64,000 nt of DNA from Sphaerosporella brunnea (taxonomy: Eukaryota > Ascomycota > Pezizomycetes > Pezizales > Pyronemataceae), in the NCBI GenBank assembly GCA_008704415.1, contig VXIS01000013.1, positions 248,001 through 312,000 of the forward strand, in the 5' to 3' direction. Below the pieces are notes generated by a model. That model searched no databases, had not been told where the DNA came from, and was given only the letters and a program-made list of their open reading frames with translations. Shown here piece by piece: positions 53,061 through 63,560 of this stretch. Numbering within the stretch: position 1 is the stretch's first letter; each line of letters opens with the position of its first letter. The position numbers and the translations under genes are program-made.

Positions 53061-55014
53061 ATTGATGTTCGGCAGGCTAATTGACCAGTCAGCGTTGTCC
53101 TTGTCCGGTGGCTTGAGACAACGAACTCACTTCGACAGGGTGGCATTGCCGTTCTTCTCGCCGCCTAATGGTTCGAACGGAGGGTCATCGTCTTCGAGGT
53201 TCAATGTATAGCCCGCTTCAGACGAAGCCGCAAGCGCCCAGGCCCTTCGTTATGTGGTCAGCTGGTTTCTTCGTGGCAAAATTGAGATACTCACTCGTCG
53301 CCTCCGAGGAAAAGATACGGAAAGAACTGTGTTGCAAAGAGTTGATCGAGGTTTAGGTAATCTTCGAATTCAGGTCGTGCGTCGAAACCGGAGGGTTCCC
53401 CCACCAGCTGTAGTTGTCCCGGTGTGCTTTTCGGTCCGGTTAGCAAGGACCCAGTACCGCCGTCAGTAAGACATTCGAACGCTTACCCATGGTCGGCTGG
53501 ATACGAAGGCTGGAAGTTGTCGGTAATGATGGGTGGGTGTAAAGAGGGAGAATGTAGAAGGGTTATTGGGGGTTGGGGTTGCCGGGGCTGGATTAACGGT
53601 GCAGATGGCAGTGAGTCTATGGTTACTGATTCTGGCGGCTTCAGGAAGAGCGCATCTTCACTTGCCCTCTGATTCTGGTAGTTGTGATAGTCCGATCAAA
53701 GGTGGGCGTGGTTCCAGGGTGAGGTTTCGTCGGGGAAGGCAGAGAGAAGGCTTTATATCCTGCGGGATAGGCCTGAAGGAACGAGTGAAGGAATGGCGCC
53801 TAGGAACACCCGCACATCGGACAGGGTTGCGCTGTGCACACACAATACCGGGGTGCGATACAGCTCTGATTTGTCGATATCGACTGCGTGCAGCCACGCG
53901 CAACAACGGAAAGAGAAGTATGGCGCGCAGACTTGAATTTGGAAGCACACGAGCGTTGGAAAAACCGGCCGAACACCGACCGAGGACAGACAATGCACCG
54001 GCAAGCTCGCTCCATCCGAGTTCAACACCGCCACCTTCAAGTCCAAGTAACCTTTACCGTCACGACGTCTATCGCCGCCCGCACAATTGCTTGGCTCCGA
54101 GTCGCAATTTCACGTCTTCGGGAAAAGACGCCGCGCGCGGCTTGCGCCCTGGTAGGGGGCTACAGTGCAATGGCCGTGAGAGGGATTGTCGGCAGGCAAA
54201 CCCTGGCCGGAATACCCCAAGGATGGGGGCCGTGTGTTGACCGACCGCTATATAACCGGTCGCTACAGGTAACACCCCAGAAAACTGTCGTTTCGCCTTC
54301 CGTACCTGGAAATACAGTTGCGCGAAACCCCCAAATTAACAGCTTCCCGCACCAGGGACGTCGTATGCGTGGGGAATTCCCCCTAAGATAGGTAAAGTGG
54401 CAAATGTGATCGCCTGTTGGGGGGGGAAACGACTCTGGTGTCCTCGCCATATACCCGCACCGGCTTAACTGTTTCGAGGTGTGGCAGGGCCGACGACAAA
54501 CGGAACGGAACCGGTCTAGCGGCGTCCGGGATTTTTGTCGGCACACTTCGGCAAAGCGCTTTGGGCAAAGCGTCGCTTAGTCAGTTGTGGCTGGAGGCCT
54601 CGTTGCTGTGGTTACCGAGCGCAACTCGCTTTGCGGCATGGTTCACTGGCAGACGCGGCCAGCCGCCTCGCAGACGCGGTCGCAGCAGGCGGCTGCACAC
54701 CGCCCACTAACTTTATCCGGCTGGTACCATTCTGGTGGCTTAGTCAGCTGGGTGGGAAACCCGTAGGTTGGCAACCTTGCAGCCGGTTGACAACCGCGCC
54801 ACAGCCCAAATCAGTTGTCAACCGTGCACAGACCAGGTCATGAGGTGCCTTAGTAATAGACATCTGGTACACTATTCATGTGGTGCGGTAGACCTGCGCT
54901 GGAGCATTGGTCTCATCACCTTCTCTACCTGAAAATCTCTGCCTGAAAAAAAAAGAAAAAAAATTATTTATAGCACATTGTCTGAGACATTCAATATCGC
55001 AACTCTTCCAAACC
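53061..55014. other. Spacer, nothing recognised
   Basis: Frames up to 235 codons (53533-54240) exist, but they overlap others on the opposite strand, and none has a domain or splice pattern. Confidence 0.5.
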
Positions 55015-55392
55015 ATGTACGAAGGTAGCTCGAGTCTACCAGTACCGCCCTCCATGGAGGACCGATATCCTCCCTGCCCGCACAACCTGAATTGCCACCT
55101 GGACAACCACCCCACCAAAAAGAATAAAGGAGGTCGTCCGAGAGACTTGTTAGTTGACAAAATCTTGCAGATTGGTAAACGCTCTCAAGCTCAGGCTGTT
55201 ACTGCTGCATTTTTTGTTGCTACTCGTCAGTGGTGTCGTTGTGGCCTAAAATTCAGAGTCCGGGAGGGAGCACTCTGCAGTTGCGCACATTGTGGCCTTC
55301 CTCTCTACAGCGAGAACACCGTTGGACCCGATCCGGGACATCCAGAGCACCAACAAAAGCAGCGTGGCGTGCACGCTGTTCCCCCGCTGTAA
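55015..55392 (+). CDS. Hypothetical cysteine-containing protein (125 residues)
   Basis: The frame begins well at ATG 55015 (MYEGSSSLPVPPSMEDRYPP) and has a basic middle (KKNKGGRPRDLL) and a C-terminal part with C-x-C and C-x-C-x2-C groups (WCRCGLKF, LCSCAHCGLP). A minus frame (55305-55685) with its own cysteines overlaps the 3' half, so one of the two is a shadow. It is not recognised, and it may be a fragment of a zinc-binding transposon protein. Low confidence. Confidence 0.28.
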   Translation: MYEGSSSLPVPPSMEDRYPPCPHNLNCHLDNHPTKKNKGGRPRDLLVDKILQIGKRSQAQAVTAAFFVATRQWCRCGLKFRVREGALCSCAHCGLPLYSENTVGPDPGHPEHQQKQRGVHAVPPL

Positions 55393-57612
55393 GACGTGCC
55401 CCGTTTGGGGACGGCCTCGCGGCGACGGCACAGAGATGCGGACACCTCGCAATAATTCTCTTCTCTCAGCCACAGACGGGCATTATGGACTTTTCTCTTG
55501 TGGTGTGGGTAGTTAAAACCGGTCGGGCATTGTAAAACATAATGAGCGCCACACGGGCATTGTAAACCTTTACTCAAATTGGTATACTTGATATCCGACC
55601 GGCGACCGCCGGAGAAGTCAATCTTCGTTCCTCCAACAATACGCAATCCCATCATCCTCATCTTCGTCCTCAAACTGAGTATCACTCAATGTGGAGAAAA
55701 AATCCGCCACAATATACTGCGGCTCTACTCCCATGAGCCTTGCACCGTGTCTGTTGCTGGGTATAGGTGGCACCGAGCTCGGGCCGGTAGAGTCGTTACT
55801 GGTGATCGCCGAGGCGGATGTGGTTCATGATGGGAGCTTTAGAAGAATGCTCCTGTCACGTTCAGCCTCCCGATATGCATCAGGATCCATTTTTGGAGTG
55901 TTGACATGACGTTGTCGCGCCAAGCCACGCTAGCGCGTACGGTTTAGCGCGCCCGAAACAGCGCTATGCCTAAAATGGGGGATGTCTCTCATCCCCGAGT
56001 CAATGCGGTATGGTGGTAGCGAATGCCAGTGTTACAGTGACAGGATGTGTACGGCTTTCGGTTCAATACCCCTATTGTTGGCCCCAGTCGTCACAAAGCG
56101 ATGCGAAAGGTTTTGGTTGGTTGGACATCCCTAGCCCTGGCCCGGTGCACAATATCTCACTCATATTGCCATATTGGGTTAAAAGCGCCATGTTCAAAAC
56201 CCGCTCATACTAAAATTGTATTTTTCAAACCCTTATGACTCCACAACCAGGTCACCAAACCCCGGATTGCTCTTTGCATCCTACTCGATCGTTTCCGGGG
56301 ACTTAATGAAATTCTTTTTTTCGTTGTGGGGTGTCTTAAAGGTCGGCAGGGGTGTTATGTCAGCATATTTTCGGGTTCTACTCGAACGAAAACGATGCCG
56401 GTTCCAGCTTTAACTTAGGATTTATGTCCCTCCGATTGCGTACCGAGTCTCGGGCAAGCCTCCAAGGAAGAAACAGGAAGGTGATGTGGTGGTGTGTGAA
56501 CAGCGAGTGACAGATCACCAAGTCCCGAGACACGACTGAGAGCCTATGATTCACAACTTGCGGTCGTCTTACATCAAACCACCCACCCCCCCCCCCCCCA
56601 ATCTCAACCTCACATCCCAGCTCGCGCCGGGAGAATTGCTTGTCAGCGTGGCAGTCCGACTGAATCATGCCAGCGTTCCCTGCCAGTGGCTCGAGCGCCT
56701 TATTAGATCGCGAACGACATGGCCAATCTGCGCACTTCATGCTCACATATATAGAAGTTACTTTGCTGCCCGCTAGTACAATGTCTGCACTCTGTAGGGC
56801 CAGCTCGTGTCCATAACTAGGTGGCCTGGATCGAGGGCCGCCCACCCGGAACAGAGCCCGGAGTTAGGGTTGGATATTTGAACCTTTATCCACGGATAGA
56901 AACAGGAGTATGAGGCTGGAGCATGCGCACTGTGCCGTCACAGTGAAGTGTCATGTGTCCTTTCAGTATCACCCCTGATGCATCACCCCAAGCGGATTTG
57001 TTGAGCATTGCCCAGCGGCCTCGCTGCAACAACACTGCAACATGGGAGGAACATGGCCGCTCTGGCATCACCTAGCTACGGGACTTGAGCATCACCGCTT
57101 TCCAGGAATATCACCGAAGCATCAGTTAAGCAATGATTCAGCATCACCGCAATACAATCACTTGACCTTCGCCACCAGTGTTGGAATATTCTTGAGGTAT
57201 CGTTTTACTATTACTAGAGGATGGCCAATGAGATATCGCCGTCGGAGAATCACCTGAGCGTCGCCACGAAGGGATTGCACTCCCGTACCTGGGACCGCAA
57301 TCTCATCTCTGGAGGTGACAGTGTGTAGTATGTAGTCTAACTAAACGACCCTCTAAGTTGGTAGGCACCGACGCGCTGGGTAATACTGGCAGCGGGTCGG
57401 ACTGAATCTAGATCATCCTATTAATCGACAATTAATCCTCACCTTTGTTCTCTCCTGTTCCTCTATTTGTACTATGTGGCTTGCGGGGAATAAATAGATT
57501 GTGCAATTTTGCCCATCCCCCTATCTAATCCGACAATCTATTGTAGCAGGTATCATTGTGGCGCAGCTGCTCAACCACCGCCGTCTTTGTCACGTCTCTG
57601 ACGGTCTCGTAG
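55393..57612. other. Spacer with possible hAT end
   Basis: A degenerate hAT-like end (ccagctcgtgtccataacta) lies at 56802-56819. Two C/T-rich regions and a telomere-box-like AGTTAGGGTTGG (56862-56873) are present. No gene was recognised. Confidence 0.45.
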
Positions 57613-58245
57613 TAGTGATGGACACAAGCTGAGCCGGGCCCGATGGTGGTGCCAGCGGGAGAAGACCCCATGGACCCAGAGATCGGTTGTTGAGGAGAAG
57701 ATACAAACTGCGAGACGGTTCAAAGTCGAGCCATAAAATTGTATCCGATTCTCCGCACTGGTAGCTCTACGCTGGCACAAAGCGCCATCATCGGCACATC
57801 CCCACACATCAAAGCATCGCCGCACCAGACAAAAGCTCACACGCTGACCCTTCTGCCAGCCCTAGTGGCGCAGAACACGGAATTCAGGCTTGTTACAAGA
57901 GAGTGGCCGCGGGTTGGGGTAACTTTTTGACTTGACATCCGTCCGCGGCAGCAAACCAACTAGCACATTACCAGATACCTGCCGGCACGCGAACCCTCCG
58001 CGGTCTGAAAAGCTCAAGTTTTGATGCCTTTCTCTACAAGAGGAGGACTTATCCCCGATTGTTACATGTTATTACGTGTCATCCGCAATGGTTACATGAC
58101 TTGGGAGTCTATGCTCGGCAGGATGGACATATGGGTTGCAGCCTCCTCGCCGCGTCTAGGATCCCCCCACCTCCGACACATAAACGCTGCCGTACAGCAT
58201 ATGCCAGTGGGGGCCCGGCCTCGTGCCGGCTCGTGCCCATCACTA
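57613..58245. mobile_element. Possible hAT-type element, 633 bp, no matching target duplication
   Basis: The left end reads tagtgatggacacaagctga, and the reverse complement of the right end reads tagtgatgggcacgagccgg. They resemble each other and the ends of the 13.6 kb element. The flanking 8 bp (tctcgtag versus atagtttt) do not match, so either the two ends belong to different elements or the flanks have decayed. It carries no transposase. Confidence 0.42.
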
Positions 58246-59920
58246 ATAGTTTTTTAGTGCCGTGGACCCCCACACCACGGCAATGATGAACCACATCGAC
58301 TTCCGTCCACGGCCAATTCAGCGCCTGCGGCGATCGCTGGCGCGCATCGACAATATTATGCTTGGGGCACGACCACGAGCTTCCCTCCCGACGCCAGAAC
58401 GCGCGAGGATCGCGAATCCGTCCCCGCACGCTCTGAAGCTTGGTTACTTGTCGCATGGGTAAGAGATCGTAGCTTACCTCGAGCCGAACAAAGCCCACCC
58501 GACACATCTATATGCCCCGCCGGTGTCATGACCTGAGGAGGAGCAAGGCATCGCAGAAGTTGTTTTTCCCACCCACCTCCTTCAACAGTGGTAGGAGCTC
58601 CGGCTCCCGGTAGCTCTGCGGAGACCGCGAGAAGCAGCAGAGCGCTGCGCGAGGCTGGGCGCTGCGTTGGAAGCAAACCACGGGTCGGAGCATGTAGTAT
58701 AGCGAGGGAGGAGATATACAGCACGCATATGTTTTCAGGCCGACGGATGGCTAGGCCCGTTCTTTCGCTATATCTATTCAGGACAACAGGTTTTGAAAGA
58801 GCGACACCAAGCAGTTCATATGGTCGATACCCGGCGTATCCAATCCTCGACAACAACACGCCCAGCAATGCCTGCGATTGACGCAAGAGATACACGTTTG
58901 TTTCGGCAGTCTCGGCACGTCGTTCGATCCCGTTGAGCGGCCCGGGATGTAAAGTACATAAGTGCCTACCTACCTAGGTAGGTACGGAGCTACACCCCCA
59001 ACCCGCGAGCGCCACTCGGGCTAGACCCGCCAGACCTGCAGTTGATGCCTTCTGCTGGACAGTGCGGACGAGATGGAGGGATGCAGTACGCTTCATACCG
59101 ACGGAGGGAGTAATATTGACGTGCTTTGTTGCCAAGGGTTGGTGTACGGCGCCTGGGGAGATTCGCTCGACAGCCTGATACCAATTCTATAATGTGTTTT
59201 ATTGCACCCATCGGGTTCTGGTCGCGCCATGTCGTCTCCAATTCATTTTCCAATCTACCCTTGTCAGACCTTCACAGTTATGTCACTCGAACCGGTGTCT
59301 CCTCTGTCAATCCCGTTCAATAATTTCCCTGTCACTCTCGCCCCGTTACTACTGAAATATCTGTCACCCAAATGTTTGTACTATCCTTTGTTTTCCTTGC
59401 AGTATTTAGGTCTCACGGTCTGCTCTTCTGTGACGAACTGCTATAACCCCCTATTCTGAACTATTATCCCCCTTGATAGACACTGTGTCCACGGCAATAA
59501 ACCGCTTTCGTAGGTCACGGCCCTCGCCACCCAGCTACGATCGGCAGGCCGATTCAACCCTTGAATCCAATGTCCAGGTGGAGGCCGTCAACCCGTTAAT
59601 AGCACCAGATTCCCTGTGTCAGAGAGCCAAGAGCTCTGTGAAGGCTCTGGCAGCAGGAGTCCATGATGTGGTGGTAGGATTGGAGACGCGCCGGCAGAGG
59701 TAGGAGCCGATTTTTAGTACGAGAATATCTCAAGCAATTCCAAACATTGTGAAAGAGCGTTAACAGGATCGGATTCCTGGCGCCAGTGCGCGAGTGATAT
59801 GACTTCGGTACATCGATATGGTTAGTACGTACCAGACATTGGTCGTAAGAATATCCACCTTGAATAACTTAACCTACGTTTCTCCTTTCGCCCTGGGTCA
59901 CCATTACCACTGCCACCATC
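58246..59920. other. Spacer, nothing firmly recognised
   Basis: It contains a palindrome (tacctacctaggtaggta) near 58967-58984. A plus frame at 59473-59703 (76 codons) may be an upstream exon of the following ORF, but no splice link was found. Confidence 0.45.
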
Positions 59921-60040
59921 ATGCTCAACGACAACCCACCCGCGGATATCCAACTAGCCCAACGTCACTGGCAGGCAGTCGCTGGGAGCGATGTTGGAGA
60001 GCAGATTCAGCAGTTTTATCGGAAGCTTACCGGCTTGTGG

Positions 60041-60048
60041 GAAGGCCA
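60041..60048. repeat. Left target duplication of the 60.0 kb MITE
   Basis: gaaggcca, repeated exactly at 60363-60370. Confidence 0.85.
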
Positions 60049-60362
60049 CAGTGTTCCTAATAGCAGGCCCAAAAAGCCCGTCTGTGCGGGCGGGCTGCCA
60101 AAAGGCAACAGCCCTGTCTCAAAATCACGACGGGCTGGCTGGCGGGCTGTCGGGCTGCCAAGAACTTTCGACTGAGGTCAACCTGTCATGCAACCATCAG
60201 TTTGACCTAGTTACGTCGTAAACTGAAGAAACTGAAGAGTCCATTCCCCATAGCGCATGATCCCTGCGCCCGCTGGAAGCCAGCCCGGCGTGGGCTGCAG
60301 CCCAAACAGCCCGCCCGTCATTTCGATCAGCCCAACAGGCGGGCTGGCTATTAGGAACACTG
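60049..60362. mobile_element. hAT-type MITE, 314 bp
   Basis: Both ends carry the perfect inverted repeat CAGTGTTCCTAATAG and the element is flanked by the exact 8-bp duplication gaaggcca, the hAT size. The subterminal regions are full of gggctg/cagccc motifs in both orientations, probable transposase-binding sites. There is no coding capacity. The ends differ from those of the 13.6 kb hAT element, so at least two hAT families have been active here. Confidence 0.88.
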
Positions 60363-60370
60363 GAAGGCCA
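60363..60370. repeat. Right target duplication of the 60.0 kb MITE
   Basis: gaaggcca, identical to 60041-60048. Confidence 0.85.
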
Positions 60371-60567
60371 GCACAAGGCGGCGGGCACAAGATCTTTGAG
60401 TGGCACCCAACGCTCGCACTTCAATGCCTACCTACTAGTACAGAGGCGAAGGACTATGTTTTCGAGACACCATGCTCCCTGGAACGAACCGGACAGTTAA
60501 AAGCAATTCGAGCGACCCAGAGCCCAACTCTAACAACCATGGCTACCGTATTATTTCCCTCCATAAT

Positions 60568-60700
60568 ACCAAATCTACTCGTCAATAAGGAAGAGAGATG
60601 AGGTTGCGGCGCAGTGACTTCGCCACGGGCCCGGCTGCGTGGCTCGGTGACTGTGCCACAACCTTATCTCTCTTCCTTATTGACGAGAGTAGATCTGGTA
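60568..60700. repeat. 133-bp snap-back inverted repeat
   Basis: The left arm (60568-60617) and the right arm (60647-60700) pair over about 50 bp around tcaataaggaagagagat. Mismatches are mainly G/A and C/T, and the arms differ by a small indel. The inner part (gccacgg ... cgtggc) also pairs. It looks like a hairpin MITE with mutated arms. Target duplication unclear. Confidence 0.68.
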
Positions 60701-60756
60701 CCCACAACCCTAACCCGCTCACTCCGTCTGTTCCCAAGTGACAAGCGCTCTCGTGC

Positions 60757-61005
60757 CTACTCCCCTTCCAATACATGCAACTCAAAAAGCTCGTCGTCAT
60801 TCTTGTATCCTAAAACCTGAGCCACCCGTCCAGAACTCATTGTTCCGGGTCGCTTTGAGGTCATCTCACCATTTTCATCAAATGCCCACTCCTGGCCACA
60901 TTCCAGTAGCTGTAAAGCGTCTAATCTATCTTCGCGGATGGTGGACTTTCGCTTTCGCACTTTGCCTCGGCGCAAGCGGGTTTTCGAATACGGTTTGGAT
61001 TGCAT
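60757..61005 (-). CDS. Hypothetical small protein (82 residues)
   Basis: The minus frame from ATG 61005 reads basic at its start (KTRLRRGKVRKRKSTIRE) and continues with LDALQLLECGQEWAFDENGE and an acidic end. The coding look is fair, with no recognised domain. The hairpin repeat lies just beyond its 3' end. It could equally be a fragment of a decayed gene. Confidence 0.33.
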   Translation of the reverse strand: MQSKPYSKTRLRRGKVRKRKSTIREDRLDALQLLECGQEWAFDENGEMTSKRPGTMSSGRVAQVLGYKNDDELFELHVLEGE

Positions 61006-62504
61006 GGGGTTTGAAATTTCAGTCGCACGATTAACATGTTGTAGCAGGGCTAGAGGCGCTCATTCCCTTCAGTCACCCAAGCTTGTGGATCGTGTGGTTG
61101 ACGGCGTGTGAAATGCTCTCCGGCAAGCAGAGGGTCCCGCTCTGGTTGTCGTGGTCTTGCGCCGGGGTATAGTAGCTTGCCCGCAGGCCGCTCCTGGCGC
61201 CTTTCACTCTTCCCATCGCCCTCTCTAAACCCCTCCTCTTCCTGTTCGCTCCCCCCCCTCCCCGGGCCCGCTTGTTGCTGCCCCTTCAGCTTGAGGTGCC
61301 TTCAAGTCTTCATTGCATTGTCTTCTTGCTGCAAGAAAATGTACAGGTCCATAGCAGTCTTGTTTCCAGCGATTAGCTCAGTCCCAAGTAGCAGCCAGGG
61401 AGAAAAGGAGCACACCAACAGAGACTGTGAGAGCTCGGAGACTGGTCCGAGGCGGCCGGGAGTGGGAGACATGGGGCGCGGGTCTCACCTCCTGCGTAAT
61501 CACCATATGTCACTCAAACCTAACCCCATACCCTAACCCTGCACCGGAAAATCTTCACTCTGCACCAAGGCGGACCGCCTTTCGTATGTCACGATAGGGT
61601 AAGTGATTCACACGGGGAAGCGGGTTGGGGGTGTCGAACTACGGGGGTGAACGACGGTGAGCAGGGTGGACGAGGGCGGACGGGGGGAGGGGCCGGGTGG
61701 GACATCCGACCTGTAGATGGAGTTTAGGGCTTAAGCTATCTGCCTATATCTACACAGGTGACGGGTGGACAGACGAGAGAGATCAATCTTCACTTTTTAA
61801 TCGTTGCTACCACCATGGCCGTTCCGTGTTCTTTGCTGTCGGTCGATGGTCTTTCCGCCCTGGCATCTCCGAATCCCCCAAATAAGGGGAAATGGTTTGT
61901 TAGAGAGAAGTCCCATAATCGTAGTTCTCACCATCTCTCTTTCTCTAGCACCTCGTTTGGCGCTATCAATTGATACTTAGTGCACGGAGAAACTTTACCA
62001 ACAGGCGACACATTGACAAGCGGTGCTCCGCACACAGGCCACGTGCATACATGTCCGTGGTTGACGGCTTCGGGGGCGCAAGCAACCGCCCGGCGCCTTC
62101 GGGGGTGCCGCGGCGTATTGGGGGTAAAAGAATCCCCGACTACCCCCGATCCCCAACGTTTGACGGATCCCCATTTACAGTCGAAGGGATAGGTTACACA
62201 CCCGCACTTGATGACGTAGAGTACATATGTGGTTCTGTAAGGCAGCCGCCAAGAAAATTCAAAAGCCATACATACCAGGCATCCCCCGACCGGCGTCGCC
62301 CCGCGATCAAACAGCATCCCCCATCCCCCAATTGTTCGCACAACGACCAGACAACAGTTCTCGACCCGCAGTCTTTGCGCCTAGCATTCGATCCCCCCCG
62401 CCTCGTTCCATCCGCGGACGGCGTGTTCCTTGGCATATTTCCCTCGAATCGGCCCTCGAGACGGTTGTACGTTTGGTGGAATAGTTGCTGGCAAACGGCC
62501 CCCC
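61006..62504. other. Spacer and promoter of the ankyrin gene
   Basis: A CCCTAACCCT motif lies at 61531-61540. Frames before 62430 are shadows. No TATA box is clear. Confidence 0.5.
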
Positions 62505-63293
62505 ATGGAGTACAACATGTGGACCGGCGATTTGGATGATCTGTTCTACGAAGACGAGTATGAGCCGAGCGAGCCCCGGTACATTTTCACGAAGCGAGAC
62601 CGCGAGCTCTACAACGCCGTTTGCGCCTCGGACTTGGAAGCCGTACGCCGCGCGATCGCAGCAGGTGGAAATGTAAATGCGGTGCAGGAGTACGACGGAT
62701 GTATCCTCCAAACGGCAGCGCATCGTGCCGACGAAGCGGTCATCGATCTGCTCCTCTCACGGGGGGCGGAAGATATCAACACTGGTGTGGATAGTGTCTG
62801 TGGCTCCGCGGTTACTGCAGCAGCTCGAGGAAACCGTGTGGAGATCCTCAAGAAGCTCCTTGACAGTGGTATCGACCCCAAGGCAACTCGGCCGGGTAGG
62901 CTTGGGCCTCCGATTATTGCGGCTGCCGAGGTCGGGTGCGCCTCAGCAGTCAAGGTTCTTCTGGACTACGGGGTCGATCCGAACGAATTCTCATACAGCA
63001 TGTATGCGACGCCACTGCAGGCCGCGGCGAAGTATGGTAGTGTGGACACAGTGCGGGTGTTGTTGCAGGCTGGGGCAAAGGTCAATACTCAGGGGGGTTA
63101 TCACGGCGATGCGTTGCAGGCTGCGGCAAGATACGGATTTATGCAAGTTGTGGAGATGTTGCTTGATGCTGGAGCGGATCCGACAGCGCAGTGTGGAGTC
63201 GATGGGAGCGCATTGAAAGGGGCGAAGCAGCGCGGGCATGTGGAGGTGGCGAAGAGGCTGGAAGTTGCGATTGCAAATTATCATAAATCGTGA
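62505..63293 (+). CDS. Ankyrin-repeat protein (262 residues)
   Basis: I start at ATG 62505 (MEYNMWTGDLDDLFYEDEYE). The frame is open to 62430, but the upstream residues look non-coding. From about residue 33 there are seven ankyrin-like units of 33-37 residues, e.g. LYNAVCASDLEAVRRAIAAG, VTAAARGNRVEILKKLLDSG, LQAAAKYGSVDTVRVLLQAG and LQAAARYGFMQVVEMLLDAG. The first and last are more divergent, as usual for capping repeats. There is no signal peptide, membrane segment or catalytic domain, so it is a pure protein-binding scaffold, intracellular. Partner unknown. In fungi, similar ankyrin blocks often form the C-terminal part of NLR-type proteins. Here no NACHT or NB-ARC domain is upstream, and the frame is complete without one. 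Confidence 0.85.
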   Translation: MEYNMWTGDLDDLFYEDEYEPSEPRYIFTKRDRELYNAVCASDLEAVRRAIAAGGNVNAVQEYDGCILQTAAHRADEAVIDLLLSRGAEDINTGVDSVCGSAVTAAARGNRVEILKKLLDSGIDPKATRPGRLGPPIIAAAEVGCASAVKVLLDYGVDPNEFSYSMYATPLQAAAKYGSVDTVRVLLQAGAKVNTQGGYHGDALQAAARYGFMQVVEMLLDAGADPTAQCGVDGSALKGAKQRGHVEVAKRLEVAIANYHKS

Positions 63294-63560
63294 TTTTTGA
63301 TTTGTTTTTCTATTTTTTTAAATGAGCTGTGGTGGAATCCTCTTCGTTCCTATGTTTTAGCAATGAGAGTACAGATGGGTGAACTAAGTAACGGGACGCC
63401 GACCAAAACGAGAAAAGGTTTTCTATACTATGACAAGCAGTGCATGCACACGCACAACAGGACAATGCGACCATTGAAGGTCGCCAGAAAATTCAAAAAA
63501 CAAAAATTGGGAGTATTTACAGCATTACAAGCGACCTTCGGCCGTGATCTGACTATGTAA
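63294..63560. other. Short spacer
   Basis: An open plus frame (63297-63560) without recognisable content follows the ankyrin gene and ends at the start of the final frame. Confidence 0.4.

Larger units (their letters stand above)
59921..60425 (+). pseudogene. Small gene interrupted by a hAT-type MITE
   Basis: The frame from ATG 59921 reads MLNDNPPADIQLAQRHWQAV and IQQFYRKLTGLWEG before the MITE starts at 60049. After the MITE and its 8-bp duplication (60363-60370) the frame, with one copy of the duplication counted, continues HKAAGTRSLSGTQRSHFNAY to about 60425. The ancestral exon would thus have been one open frame of at least 68 codons. The product is not recognised. Whether it was a real gene before insertion depends on conservation elsewhere. 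Confidence 0.38.

Noticed and set aside
53533..54240. 235-codon plus frame
   Set aside because: Overlaps three minus frames, has mixed low-complexity composition and no domain. A short hydrophobic stretch is not enough.
57310..57560. Possible solo LTR with a tRNA-like primer site after aatccgaca
   Set aside because: A TG...CA boundary can be drawn but no target duplication or second LTR was found. The evidence is too weak.
61108..61536. 142-codon plus frame rich in Ser, Pro and Cys
   Set aside because: The composition follows the C/T-rich DNA and no conserved pattern is visible.
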